Positions 30,806 to 40,810 are shown, numbered from the stretch's first letter. The stretch: DNA of 64,000 nt from Lepidostoma basale (GCA_022606425.2 JAHDVF020000060.1:744001-808000), one strand, 5' to 3'. A program made the numbers and translations. Notes: generated by a model not told the origin, from the sequence alone.

Positions 30806-30884
30806 GATTGATTATGGGGCAACAAAAATCCTGCCATTTTCTTTTCTCAGGAACTTCACTGGCTTAAAATCCGAGAGCGAGTAA

Positions 30885-31200
30885 AATACAAATTGTGCGT
30901 GACACCCATGCTAACGGAAAGGCAACGTTCACTCCGATCAGTAGAAACAACTGCAAACAACATAACAATTCCAGTCGGAGCCAATAAAGCAAGTTTCTAT
31001 GATCGTACTTTCAGCGTTGCGGTTCCGTTGGCGTGGAATAGCCTCCATGTTAGTATTAAGTATGAGGATAGTGACGTTAAATTTGAGATACTTCTAAAGA
31101 CTGCACTGTTCCGTCAGTCATTTCCAAGTGCGCCCTTGGAGTAATTGATTTTACAAAACGGCGCACTTATAATATAAGTCATCAAAAAAATAAATAATAA
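30885..31200 (+). pseudogene. LINE-epsilon ORF2 C-terminus (CR1-group)
   Basis: The 83-codon frame (30893-31144) reads LTERQRSLRSVETTANNITI, GANKASFYDRTFSVAVPLAW, NSLHVSIK, then FEILLKTALFRQSF and a stop. F-S-V-A-x-P-x-x-W-N-S-L then F..LLKT.LF is the conserved tail of CR1-group non-LTR retrotransposons. The 3' UTR has TTGATTTTACAAAACGGCGC and ends near AAATAAATAATAATAAG. The upstream RT is absent. Confidence 0.75.
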
Positions 31201-31229
31201 TAAGTCTACAACAAGGAAGGAGAATAATA

Positions 31230-31480
31230 AAATAAATATACTACATTAAAAAAGAAGTTTTTTGACTACTTCCACTTTTGTCTTTATTTCGACTGCGACT
31301 GGTTTCGCCAGGCTCGCTGGCATCGACAGACTCTGTCATGTCCACTCTGTCGATGCCAGCGAGCCTGGCGAAAGCGGTTGCTGTCTAAATAAAGACAAAA
31401 GCGGAAGTAGTTAAAAAACATCGTTTTATTTAATTATTAATTAAAATGAACTTCCATCAAGAGATTTCAGAAAAATCATT
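31230..31480. mobile_element. HH-E inverted-repeat element
   Basis: A palindrome centred near 31338. The arms share GACTACTTCCACTTTTGTCT, the motif, and outer AAACATCGTTTTATTTAATT, AACTTCCATCAAGAGATTTC. Motifs: minus 31286-31334 and plus 31343-31390. Partial outer ends recur at 46325-46440, 48345-48430 and 57018-57070. Confidence 0.7.
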
Positions 31481-31494
31481 TGATTAAATATACT

Positions 31495-31645
31495 ACTTCT
31501 ATTTCCCGGCGCTACATTCCGGTGTGGGACTTGGCCTTCTTCACAACATTCTTCCACTGGCTTCTGTCCTTGGCTATCTCTCACCATTCCCCAGCTTTTT
31601 GCATATTCTCCTAGTTCCACGCAGTCTCGTATTGCCGAGAAAAAT
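31495..31645 (-). mobile_element. LINE-kappa 3' end
   Basis: Minus strand encodes LGEYAKSWGMVRDSQG, then in another frame QWKNVVKKAKSHTGM and a stop, matching 27066-27120. Confidence 0.55.
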
Positions 31646-31894
31646 ATCTTTTTCTCGAAGAATATAATCATACATTATAAATAGCCCTTTCTAATCATTT
31701 CGGTAACTTGTTGAAATGTCCAGTTTCGTCCCATTGCACGTGGCACATTTATCCGGTCCGAGATTTGGCGGAACACACACGTATTATGTACATATGGCGA
31801 GTGTGGCCATCTCCGCATTTAGTTGTACACCCGTTGCCCAAAATATTTGGACATAAATGAGATTTTGAAAATAATTAATTAAGTTTTTATTAAT

Positions 31895-32170
31895 TAATTA
31901 GTCCATTGTTTTGGGCGAAACATTATAATACTTCAACAGTATTAACTGCTAAAATTAACACTTTTATGATATCAATTTTTTTATTACTCACTTATTGAGT
32001 GTGGTGACAGCTGTTTCGTCAACCGTTGTGGGGATCATCTGGTATTACATACCAAAAAAGGGTGTGTTAAGTTACACTTGATGATGCCAACATTGGTTGG
32101 CGAAACAGCTGTCGCGACACTCTAAAAGTAAATAGTACAAATTGTGATATCATAACAGTGTTATAAATTT
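31895..32170. mobile_element. HH-C inverted-repeat element
   Basis: The outer end CCATTGTTTTGGGCGAAAC (31904) leads to ATACTTCAACAGTATTAACT and an arm with AGCTGTTTCGTCAACC. Motifs: minus 32006-32050 (CAGATGA, U4 to A) and plus 32073-32118 (TTGATGA, C3 to U; stem II GCCAAC/GTTGGC perfect). The right arm continues ATTGTGATATCATAACAGTG. Confidence 0.7.
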
Positions 32171-32290
32171 TAACACTTAAAAAGTTTTTATTACCTGCCC
32201 GATTCTTATGTGTAGAAGTAAAGCATGGAACTGGTAAAATAAGGAAGAGAGTAGAATAAATGCAATAGAATTGATTTCTTTGAGACGAAA
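32171..32290 (+). mobile_element. LINE-alpha fragment
   Basis: ACCTGCCCGATTCTTATGTG, AGCATGGAACTGGTAAAATA; relics of LPDSYV.KSMELVK. Positions 32335-32400 carry a stray CCTGAAGATGGAG half-motif on the minus strand. Confidence 0.55.
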
Positions 32291-32439
32291 AATAAAAGAA
32301 ACACGATTGGATTTTTTTTATTACCTATGTTTTGTGGTTTACTATTTGAACGATGTAGTCTCCATCTTCAGGGTAATTAAAATCATTGATGCCGCGATTT
32401 CCAAAATAAAATATTTAAAAAAAATTTAATTCCGTGTTT

Positions 32440-32722
32440 TCTATTTTCTATTATGCTGCAACCGTTTTTATATGATATAATAATTATTAACTGTTAAATT
32501 TATTGCTCTATTAAAATACTTTTTTTTACTATACATGTTTTGAGAATGTCACGACAGCTGTTTCTCCAACCGATGTTGGCATCATCAGGTGTTACAAACA
32601 ACACTGGCGAAACAGCTGTCGCGACATTCTCAAATAGTGTATAATAAAAAAAGAGATATTATAACAGTTAATGATGTTGAAGTATCATAGTGTATCGACC
32701 AAAACAATGAACTATAATTATT
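32440..32722. mobile_element. HH-C inverted-repeat element, second copy
   Basis: Left arm: TATGATATAATAATTATTAAC and motif minus 32548-32594. The right arm has only the 3' half (GGCGAAACAGCTGTCGCGAC, 32607-32626), then ATTATAACAGTTAATGATGT and the outer end ACCAAAACAATGAACTATAA. Confidence 0.7.
32548..32594 (-). ncRNA. Hammerhead-like motif HH-C, near-intact core
   Basis: CTGATGA (complement of 32582-32588), extra T, stem II CCAAC/GTTGG with the closing pair lost, GAA, ACAGCTGT palindrome, C, then GTG pairing with CAC on the 5' side of helix I. Confidence 0.6.
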
Positions 32723-32739
32723 ATGTTCATTATTTATCC

Positions 32740-33160
32740 TAAGTATGTTTGCAAAGAATGGAAGAGTGGGGGGGGATATTGAAATGAACAAAGTAAAAGG
32801 TGCACTTAATGTTGTCATCGCAAACAAAAGCTATCCAAGATAACACAGTGCACAATGGTATTCTTGTGCCGACCCTTATGAATGGAAGTGAAGCATGGAA
32901 CTGAAAAAAGAAGGATGAACGACGCGAATGTGTGGTAAGTTTGTACTCGTAAATAATAGAGCGTTATATGCAAATATAACAAGTTAATGCAGTGCGAATG
33001 AAAGTGTTATGAAAAAAAATAATGAAAGGGTTATTAAAATGGCTAAGACTCATGGAAAGAATGAATAAATTCAGAACAATGAAGACAATGAAGACAATGG
33101 TGGTCAATTCTTTCTGCCTACCCCTCTGAACGACGGCGTGAGGGTTCTTTAGTTTTAATT
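32740..33160 (+). mobile_element. LINE-alpha 3' copy, decayed
   Basis: SMFAKNGRVGGDIE, KVKGALNVVIANK, then HNGILVPTLMNGSEAWN; the terminal TCTTTCTGCCTACCCCTCTG..CGGCGTGAGGG lacks a GTTA run. Confidence 0.7.
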
Positions 33161-33177
33161 TTACTTTTTAATTTTAC

Positions 33178-33800
33178 AAACCATCACGTGTAGGTAGTTT
33201 CCCCGAATGTGTAGGCAGAGAGAACGGACCGCCACACTACTCTCCTGACACACCTCTCTAGATTCCTCCACATTCATACAGCGAGTCATGCACACACGTC
33301 GATTCTTCCGACTTCTAACATGGCCGACTTAAATTTTTTATTGATTTAATCATACCATGCTTTCATCGGTCTACCTCGACTCCGTCCTCCATTTACATCG
33401 TTGACGTATACTTTCTTAACCATTTTTTCTTCATCCATGCGTTCCATGTGACCAAACTAACGCAGTGATCCTTTCATAATTTTGTTCATAATATTTTCTT
33501 CCGCTCTACATTCTTTTCTTATATCAGCATTTGAAACTCTGTCGTATATCTTTTTACCACGCATACATCTAAGGGATCTCATCTCAATCGCATTTATTTT
33601 ACTCTTATTCCTCTTCTACCAGTTCCATGCTTTGCTTCCATACGTAAGTATTGGAACTAGAACATTTTGAACGGTCATTACTTTCATGGATAAATTTTGG
33701 TTTCCAATAACAGTTTTTAAGACTCCATTCACATTGTTGTCCGCCCCAACCCTTCTTTTGACGTCACTGTCCGTTCGGCTATCCGCTGTGAACATTTTCA
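33178..33800 (-). mobile_element. LINE-alpha 3' copy
   Basis: From CCATCACGTGTAGG and CCCCGAATGTGTAGGCAGAG to MFTADSRTDSDVKRRVGADN, NVNGVLKTVIGNQN, SMKVMTVQNVLVPILTYGSK. Same subfamily as 61781-62200 (TADDRTDSDVEKRVG). Broken frames. Confidence 0.8.
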
Positions 33801-33844
33801 TTTTCATTTAATTTATTTTGATAAAAATCACAAACATTACAGAC

Positions 33845-34140
33845 ATACAATTCTAGATCGTTTGCAATAACATTATAAAAAGAGAAGCATCAAATAAAAA
33901 TTAAGCTTAAGAATAAGAAAAAAATCATAACATTGATATTGCATCCCTGAGGCAACTCACACTATCACGAAATATGTCGACCTCCGAGGCGATTCGATTA
34001 AGCAATAAGATTGTCCTACCCGCAGGCATAACCATTGGCAGGTTGGTTCTGCAGCGCGGTAAATAAAACAATCTGTGCTGTCTTTGACGAAGGTAATTAT
34101 CAGGGACAAATAGACCTGCTTCCCAAATCTTTTATTTTTG
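33845..34140 (-). mobile_element. LINE-delta 3' fragment
   Basis: Minus strand: VPDNYLRQRQHRLFYLPRCR-like residues, NLPMVMPAGRTILLLNRIAS, EVDIFRDSV, matching 37990-38250 and 63120-63290 (C-terminal domain of the jockey/CR1-like ORF2). Confidence 0.65.
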
Positions 34141-34469
34141 TATGTTGTTAATAAATATTATTAATTATTTTGCAGTTGCGAATGACCTCCACACAGACTG
34201 TATAATTTGTAGGTAGGTATGCGTGTATTATTGTGCCCATCGCCCGGGGTACTGGAGCGCCCCCCGGGACCTCAGTGGCCCAGGTCAGTTCGTGACGTCA
34301 TCACACGTCACGTGTCACCGGTCACGTGGTGGCTGCGTTCTCAAATCAAATTAATCTGACAGCATCCCAACAAGAATCTCATTTCAAATCTGGATTTCAG
34401 AACGAGAATTTTAAAATTCGTTTAATCTTTCAATAAAAATAATATCACAGTTTATTATTTCTTGAACAA
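34141..34469. other. GC-rich, CACGTG-containing stretch; no gene
   Basis: 34240-34335 is GC-rich with several E-box-like CACGTG sites (TCACACGTCACGTGTCACC, GTCACGTGG). No frame or repeat recognised. Possible regulatory DNA, function unknown. Confidence 0.3.
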
Positions 34470-34614
34470 AAATATAAGACTCCATAGTAAATAATTAATA
34501 CGAATGAAAACGTACGTTTTCATTGACATGTTCGCTTTGTTAGGGTTTTGACATTTGATAATGCCTTAAAAAGGTGTCATTCAATATGTCATTCTTTTAA
34601 AATAGGATAAAACT
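34470..34614. mobile_element. HH-B element remnant
   Basis: ACTCCATAGTAAATAATTAA, TACGAATGAAAACGT, then ACATTTGATAATGCC (box TTGATAA at 34555-34561) and AATAGGATAAAACTTCT. The GAAACATGTC part is altered to GTGTCATTC. LINE-alpha follows directly. Confidence 0.6.
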
Positions 34615-34992
34615 TCTGAGACGTATGTGTGGTAGAACGATTTACGACAGAATCTCAAATGCTGATATTAGGAAGGAATGTAGAGCGAAATAAGGTATTA
34701 TGAACAAAATTATGAGAGGATCGCTGCGTTGGTTCGGCCATATGGAACGCATGAATGGAGAAAGAATGGTTAAGAAAGTATACGTTAATGAGGTAAATCG
34801 AGTACGGAGTCGAGGCAGACCGAGAAAAACATGGCATGAAAAAAATAATAAAATTTTAAAGGTTGGTCATGTCAGAAGCCGGAAGAATCGACATAATGTG
34901 GAGTAAGCTAGAGAGGTTTGTAAAGATAGAGTAGTATGGCGGTCCATTCTCTCTGCCTACCCCTGCGGGGATACGGCGTGATAGTTTGTATA
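34615..34992 (+). mobile_element. LINE-alpha 3' copy
   Basis: RRMCGRTIYDRISNADIRKE, MNKIMRGSLRWFGHMERMNG, RMVKKVYVNEVNRVRSRGRP, then CTACCCCTGCGGGGATACGG and CGTGATAG. The (GTTA)n tail is reduced to TTTGTATAA. Confidence 0.85.
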
Positions 34993-35104
34993 AAACTTCT
35001 AGAAAACAGATGTTTATATTTGTATAAATATCGCGTTTGTAGATTCTTCAGAGATTATTGCAGTTTATACTCTTAGATTGCAAAAAGTACGAACGACTCG
35101 GTCC

Positions 35105-35370
35105 TTAACGGGATCAAAATAACAGAAAGACTATCTGTTATATGCAGTTGGCGAGTATTGAGTTTCTTTGGTCATATTGCCTAGAGAGCTGGGTAACCTG
35201 GAAAAGAGTATTGTCATGTTCCAGGCAAAAGACGTAGAGGCAGATCTCCTGCGCGGTGGTGTGACCAGATTTAGGAGATGACTGGGGAAAACCACTACTC
35301 GGTGGTGCTGGCTGCGGAGAACAGAGAGGATTGGAGGCGTTTTGTTTTAGCCACGGGCAGCTCCATGCAT
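35105..35370 (+). mobile_element. LINE-lambda 3' fragment
   Basis: Encodes RVLSFFGHIA, GKRRRGRSPARWCDQI, then MTGENHYSVVLAAENREDWR, RFVLAT: an RTE-type ORF2 C-terminus distinct from the other families here. An in-frame stop lies before the last part. Confidence 0.6.
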
Positions 35371-35649
35371 CGCGATCCTCAGCAACGAGGAAACGAAGAA
35401 AGAATGAAAGATACTCCTAAAATTCCCCATAAAATATACAGCATCATTATTTATCCTAATAACTTTCTGAAAATTTGGATAGGTACCGTTGAAACTATGA
35501 GAAACGATTTTGTAAGAATTTATGATTTGAAATCTGGGACTTCAACAGACGAGAAGTAAGTCATCTTTTTAGTGAAGAAATCAGAGCAGACATGCTTCAG
35601 AGCATCTCACGACAAACTATCTTCTGAAAACTATTAAGAGCTGCAAAAT

Positions 35650-35885
35650 GATTTTTTCTCATAATAGAACAATTAATACGAATTAAAACGTCAGTTTTCT
35701 AGAAGTTTTATTACATTTTATGGGAATGACATGTTTCGCCCTTCTAAGGCATTATCAAAAGTCCTTAGAAGGGCGAAACATGTCATTCCCATAAAATATA
35801 ATAAAACTTCTCAAAAACTGACATTTTCATTCGTATTAATTATTTAATATGGAGTTTTACATCATTATTTAGGGAAAATATAAAT
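35650..35885. mobile_element. HH-B inverted-repeat element, compact
   Basis: A nearly perfect palindrome centred near 35760 with arms of about 95 bp. The left-arm box TTGATAA (minus 35752-35758) is retained; the right arm lost it in a central deletion (CAAAAGTCCTTAGAAGGGCG). Right outer end TAATATGGAGTTTTACATCA. Confidence 0.8.
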
Positions 35886-35914
35886 AACTCGTAATAGAAG
35901 TGTGCCTATTTATT

Positions 35915-36360
35915 GTTTTTTAAACAATGATGTAAAATTCGAATGAAAACATATGTTTTCTAGAAGTTTTATTATCATTTATGGGAATTACATATTTCAC
36001 CTTGTTAGGGCATTATCAAATGACAGAATGAAATGGACATTTTAAAAATAGAAGGGATTTGAATCCGTCTTCAACAAGCGAAGATATCTCAGAAATGTGA
36101 TTATTTTTACTATTGCAAAAAACCTAGTACTTTATATAATGAAATTCATTGATATTAATTAAATCTTGAACAATGATATAAAACTGTATTTTAAAATAAT
36201 TAATACGAATGAAAACGCCTGTTTCCGTGAAGTTTTATTAAATTTTGAGGGAATGACATAGCATTTCAAATGTTTATAATGCCTTAGACAGGCAAAACAT
36301 GTCATTCCCATAAATTAAAATAAAACTTGCAGAAAAAATATGTTTTTCTCCGTATAAATT
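35915..36360. mobile_element. Two further HH-B copies
   Basis: 35920-36015: a single left arm (AACAATGATGTAAAATTCG.., motif mutated to CATATTTCACC). 36165-36355: two arms around 36262 with the right-arm motif ATAATGCCTTAGACAGGCA, AAACATGTC; the box is TTTATAA (G5 lost). 36016-36164 is unclassified. Confidence 0.6.
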
Positions 36361-36429
36361 CGATGATATAATAATACATTTTGAGTACATAACAATGTGC
36401 CGAATAACTAAGAATATTTTGAAAATAAA

Positions 36430-36560
36430 ATTCTAAATTCAATCTTCTTCGAGCGTTTAACGTCCACAAAATAAATCTAAAACCAATTATATAAAATACC
36501 GTGATATAAAATAACATAACGAAATTTGTTTTTTTTATGGTGCAAATGAACAAAATTACA
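36430..36560 (-). mobile_element. SINE-O fragment
   Basis: TCCACAAAATAAATCTAAAAC, GATATAAAATAACATAACGAA, TTTTTTTATGGTGCAAATG resemble 29985-30050 and 54840-54930. Confidence 0.5.
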
Positions 36561-36864
36561 TTTTAATTAATTTTCAAAATTTCAATGAAAAAAACAAATT
36601 ATTTATAATTTCTACAAATAATAAAAATAAATATTTATTATATATTCTTAAACATTATTTTATATTTTGATCCAGGGGACTTGGATTCAAACCTGGACAT
36701 GACCAGATCCTTCTTCATAAGATTAAGATATTTTCTGATAATATTGAAGAATGTAAAATAAATTCACTACTGATTTAAATAATTGGTGATAGTCGTAAAA
36801 AAAGGTGATTTCTTGTTGCATTCCCTAGCAGTTTTCAGAAATAAAGTAAATGATTCTCATTTAG

Positions 36865-36925
36865 GGTATTTTGTAACCCTGACGAATCTCCGGCGGAAGC
36901 GAAACCGGTTGGTTTTAAAAAAAAA
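36865..36925 (+). ncRNA. Hammerhead-like motif HH-G, intact
   Basis: Helix I AACC (36875-36878) pairs with GGTT (36911-36914). Box CTGACGA (36879-36885), extra A, stem II CTCC/GGAA-type with one mismatch around GGC, GAA (36901-36903), palindrome ACCGGT (36904-36909), U at the cleavage position. Single motif; flanks AT-rich. Confidence 0.65.
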
Positions 36926-37004
36926 ATTGATGGTGTTAAAACTTGTATAAATGTGTTAATATTATTTAAACCATTTTTTCTGCTAACATTTACACATAAC
37001 ATAC

Positions 37005-37435
37005 TGATATTTGAGGCCACTAGGACAAGGGTGGTCTAACCAACATTTTTTGAAAAATTGAGTTACTGGTCTAACCCACATCTATTTGTGACCTACTATA
37101 AAAGAAAAATTAATCTAACCACCATTTCCAAGTGGAAACATAGATATCGCCATAAATACTTCTTTTTCTCTGACAAAAAATCAATATATATGGAGTCAAA
37201 TGTGGTCTATTATAAGTAACCATAAAAAAATATCCTTAAACTTTATATTTCCCAATATTTCAAAATACTATTCTAAAGACATTCACTAAACAAACAAAGT
37301 TTATCACAAAAGAAGACCCTAACCCATATAGTTTTAATAAAAAAATGGGGAAAAAACGTCAAATAATCAATCGCATTTATCTCCATTGTCTAAATTTGGG
37401 GTTAGACCACTCTTGCCCTGGCGGCCTCATTTATA
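37005..37435 (-). mobile_element. TIR MITE (GAGGCC family), copy 2
   Basis: An inverted copy of 15177-15609. TIRs TGAGGCCACTAGGACAAG and CTTGCCCTGGCGGCCTCA. Homology with copy 1 extends to TGATAT and TTTATA outside GAGGCC. Confidence 0.8.
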
Positions 37436-37451
37436 TCCCCTAACACTCCCA

Positions 37452-37768
37452 AATTGATCTCCAGGAAATGTAATATAAATTGGCCTCCACGCGACAAATA
37501 AATCGACGAAAGAAAATATTCGTCACGAAATGCCAGCCAACACGGGGTCTACCTGCCGAGCCGTCATTAGAAATTTTACTGTTCGACTAAATGAGTGCCG
37601 CGAACGCAAGGGTTTGCATTTGGACGATATTATTTTTAAGAAATAAATTCCTAAATCGTGTACTTTAATAACGAATAAACATTTTTTCGATAAATGGCTT
37701 ATTTTTTTAATCCATCCACTAAATATAAACTTTTTTTTAGACATCTTGTATATCATTTATTGGAAGCA
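37452..37768 (+). pseudogene. Mariner-superfamily transposase 3' remnant, copy 1
   Basis: Decayed coding for NWPP, then after a deletion KENIRHEM, GSTCRAVIRNFTVRLNECRE and a stop, followed by the shared 3' region (TTATTTTTAAGAAATAAAT, TTTTTTCGATAAATGGCTTA). Homologous to 51358-51800, but lacks the SPDLTTMD active-site block and the 51-bp insertion present there. Confidence 0.7.
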
Positions 37769-37882
37769 CTTTAAAATTCTCTTATATTGAAGCTGACTCG
37801 ACTTCCCAACGATTTGGGATCTAAAGTAGATACTTTTATATTCAGAAGATAATGAAAGGAACAGAAAGGTGGATACACTGTA

Positions 37883-38425
37883 TTATCAAATCAAATCAAA
37901 TCAAATCAGTTTATTAACTCAATAGACATTACAAACAGGAAAATGTTTAAGGCATCTATTAAGTACAGGTAAAATATTATAAAAATACAACAAAGTACCA
38001 GGAACGCATTAGAGATGGTTCGACATTAGGAAGACAAGACACTTTCTAAAGTCAAGAGTATTTGTCCCCTGAACGTACTTTCACTAATATGAAAGACGTC
38101 GATCTCCGAGGAGACCGCGTTCAGCAGACTAATTTCTCTTCCCACCGGTGTCACCAGAGGCAGATTGGTTCTGGCGGCCGGTAGGTAAAATAATCTGTGT
38201 TGTCGCTGTCGGAGATATCTATCGGGGACAAAAAGACCAATATCCTCCAGTACGAATCCCCTAATTAATCTGAAGAAAAATGGATTATTAGATGTCCATC
38301 TCTTCGAAGCTGTAGAGAATTGGTTCCGAGCATTCCCAGAAGAAATGCCGTGTATAATATCTATACACATTATTTGATGATTTTTTTTTAATTTCTCTGC
38401 TTTTTTAATCATAAAGCTGATTTAA
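37883..38425 (-). mobile_element. LINE-delta 3' copy with pentamer tail
   Basis: The ATCAAATCAAATCAAATCA run at 37886-37908 is the minus-strand (GATTT)n tail, followed by a 3' UTR. The open stretch 38026-38412 reads NPFFFRLIRGFVLEDIGLFV, PDRYLRQRQHRLFYLPAART, NLPLVTPVGREISLLNAVSS, EIDVFHISESTF, homologous to the end of the 62761-63297 protein. The N-terminal part of that stretch is frameshifted. Confidence 0.75.
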
Positions 38426-38629
38426 CTTGTAATGTATAGACGGAAAGATATAATTAACAAAATAATAAACAAATGTAATAGGATATAATTTGGAAATACC
38501 TATTTGCAAGTTGCTCTGTCTTACGGGAAAAGCGATTTTCGACTAGACGTTGCCCGTTGCCGTCGGCGTCGGAAATTTGCCGTCGGAAAATGATTTTCGA
38601 GACTTCCATGAACAATTTAAAATTATTTG

Positions 38630-39717
38630 AATACTATTTCTCTAACATTTTATTACACTTATCACAGACATGTTTCGGTTATGACAAAACCTTTTTCAAT
38701 GTACAAAATTTTAACTTAAAATTTAAAAAACAATTGTAGGTACATTGAAAAAGGTTGTGTCATGAGAATGAAACATTGAAAAAGATTGTGTCATTTTGTA
38801 CATTGAAAAAGGTTGTGTCATAAGAATGAAACATTGCAAAAGGTTGTGTCATTTTGAATATTGTAAAAAGGTATTTCATGAGAATGAAATATTGAAAAAG
38901 GGTGTGTCATTTTGAATATTGAAAAAAGTTGTTTCATGAGAATGAAACATTGAAAAAGGTTGCGTCATTTTGAACATTGAAAAAAGTTGTTTCATGAGAA
39001 TGTTACATTGAAAGAGGTTATGTCATTTTGTACATTGAAAAAGGTTGTGTCATAAGAATGAAACATTGAAAAAGGTTGTGTTATTTTGTACATTAAAAAA
39101 GGTTGTGTCATAATAATGAAATATTGAAAAAGGTTGTGTCATTTTGTACATTGAAAAAAGTTGTTTTCAGAGAATGAAACATTGAAAAAGGTTGTGTCAT
39201 TTTAAACATTGAAAAAAGTTGTTTCATTAGAATGAAACATCGAAAAAGGTTGTGTCATTTTGAACATTGAAAAAAGTTGTTTCATTAGAATGAAACATTG
39301 AAAAAGGTTGTGTCATTTTGTACATTGAAAAAAGTTGTTTTCAGAGAATGAGAAAAAGGTTGTGTCATTTTGTACATTAAAAAAAGTTGTATCTGTTTGT
39401 ACATTGAAAAAGGTTGTGTGATAAGAATGAAACATTGAAAAGGGTTGCGTCATTTTGTACATTGAAAAAAGTTGTTTTCAGAGAATGAAACATTGAAAAA
39501 GGTTGTGTCATTTTGAACATTGAAAAAAGTTGTTTCATGAGAATGAAACATTGAAAAAGGTCGTGTCCTCTTGTACATTAAAAAAGGTTGTATATTTTTG
39601 TACATTGAAAAAGGTTGTGTGATAAGAATGAAATATTGAAAAAGGTTGCGTCATTTTGAATATTGAAAAAGGTTGTATCGTATGAAAAGTGTAATAAAAT
39701 GTTGTAAAAATAGTAAT
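38630..39717. repeat. HH-K inverted-repeat element containing a 1-kb minisatellite
   Basis: The outer inverted repeat (AACATTTTATTACACTT at 38644-38660; AAGTGTAATAAAATGTT at 39687-39703, extending a further 14 bp or so) encloses about 30 copies of a 28-31 bp half unit. The half units alternate as a dimer of about 58-60 bp: ACATTGAAAAAGGTTGTGTC followed by ATAAGAATGA or by ATTTTGT. Units have point changes and small indels (GTTGTTTTCAGAG at 39160, 39345, 39475), consistent with amplification in steps. Confidence 0.85.
38663..38703 (-). ncRNA. Hammerhead-like motif HH-K
   Basis: Minus strand: helix I ACA/TGT plus a wobble, box TTGAAAA (C3 to U and G8 to A), extra A, stem II GGTT/AACC around TTGTCAT, GAA, ACATGT, C17. 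It is the parent-like form of the adjacent minisatellite unit, which repeats the TTGAAAAAGGTT half and ends in GAAACATTG. Confidence 0.55.
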
Positions 39718-40077
39718 TGCTGTTATATTTATTCAAATGTCATTCACAACAGAAAAGGAAGACGAATATAGAAGAAATATAAAATTATTAGAATTTTGTT
39801 AGTGTATTTAATTTGAAACAAAACTGATATTTTAAACTTTTTTTTTACACAATACATTATATTATTATTATATTACGGCGATTGAAATTTGTAGTATACT
39901 CGTACATACATTTTCAAGAATTTTTATAAAAAAATCTTATAATGTAATTTTTTAATACCATTTGATTTTATGGTTTCGACCGGTATCAGCAGCTCTCTGC
40001 CATATTTTGTTCTTCCATCCTCTTTTAAATATGTATTTAAATATTTATATGACAGTTTTTTTTTTGTATCTGTACCT
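39718..40077. other. No gene seen
   Basis: AT-rich; no element recognised. Confidence 0.4.
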
Positions 40078-40172
40078 ACTTGATAATGCCTTAGCATGAT
40101 GAAACATGTCATTCCCATACAATATAATAAAACTCTTGGAAAATAGAAGTTTTCGTTCTTATTAAGTTTTTT
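40078..40172 (+). repeat. HH-B element, right arm only
   Basis: TTGATAA box (40080-40086), ATGATGAAACATGTCATTCC, ATATAATAAAACTCTTGG, TTTTCGTTCTTATTAAG. Stem II is altered (GCCTTAGCATGAT). Confidence 0.65.
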
Positions 40173-40194
40173 TAAAAAATTTTTTTTTACGATT

Positions 40195-40378
40195 TTTCAG
40201 GGATACCGCAGAATTGGACGTCTCCCTGCCCTGGACATCCCCCTGATCGCTGGACCGACGATCAGAAGAGGATTGCTGGACATAATGGATGGGAGCGCAG
40301 TGGCGTGCTTTGGGAGAGGCGTACGTTTAGCAGTGGATGACAGACGGCTGATGATGATGATGACTATATTCTCGTAAA
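40195..40378 (+). mobile_element. LINE-mu 3' end with GAT tail
   Basis: Relics of RRIGRLPALDIPLIAGPTIR and, in another frame, GWERSGVLWERRT.. then a (GAT)n run (40349-40362). Pattern of an RTE-type ORF2 C-terminus followed by a trinucleotide tail. Confidence 0.45.
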
Positions 40379-40402
40379 ATATAAAATTACGCATTTAGAT
40401 AT

Positions 40403-40515
40403 CTTCTTCTTAAAGTGCCCTCTCAGGTTCCCCCGACGTTGGCGATTACTCTTCCCTGTTCTGCACTGTACGAAATATCTTCTCCACAGTTCCGATTCCT
40501 GTCCATTTAGATATA
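40403..40515 (-). mobile_element. LINE-beta 3' end
   Basis: CTTCTTCTTAAAGTGCCCTC, GGTTCCCCCGACGTTGGCG; minus-strand end of LINE-beta with GAA tail. Confidence 0.65.
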
Positions 40516-40810
40516 TTAAAACCAATTCGACTTGTTTTACTCCAGTGGACGATATTAGTTACATATGACTGGAGACAGAGACCTTCGTGACTCTCTATTT
40601 CAAGGAATAATTTAAGTTCATCTGCAAATAATATAAATCGCGAAATTGGATAACCCTTGCGATATCATTAATGAAGATGGTGAATGGGAGTGGACCAACA
40701 TTGGAACCTTGTGGCACTCCGGAATAGACGCGAAAAGTGCAGATTGAAATACGAGGCAAACTGTTTCCTCTCTATCAGGTAGCTTAAAGAGCCAAGCTTT
40801 ATTATGTGTT
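40516..40810 (-). pseudogene. Non-LTR reverse-transcriptase palm remnant (jockey/CR1-like)
   Basis: Minus strand: SYLIERKQFASYFNLHFSRL in one frame, then SGVPQGSNVGPLPFTIFIND (RT motif B region, GVPQGS) in the next, then ILFADELKLFLEIESHEG (motif C, FADE in place of FADD) and VHWSKTSRIGFNIS in a third. Gene order and spacing fit an RT fingers/palm with two frameshifts. It may belong to LINE-delta, whose C-terminus lies at 37.9 and 62.8 kb, but the link is not shown. Confidence 0.7.

Noticed and set aside
32335..32400. A further hammerhead motif (CCTGAAGATGGAG on the minus strand)
   Set aside because: Only the 5' half is present; no matching stem II strand or GAAAC follows, so it is at most a relic.
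38700..39690. CRISPR array
   Set aside because: Regular repeats, but there are no unique spacers; units run head to tail and the genome is eukaryotic. It is a minisatellite.
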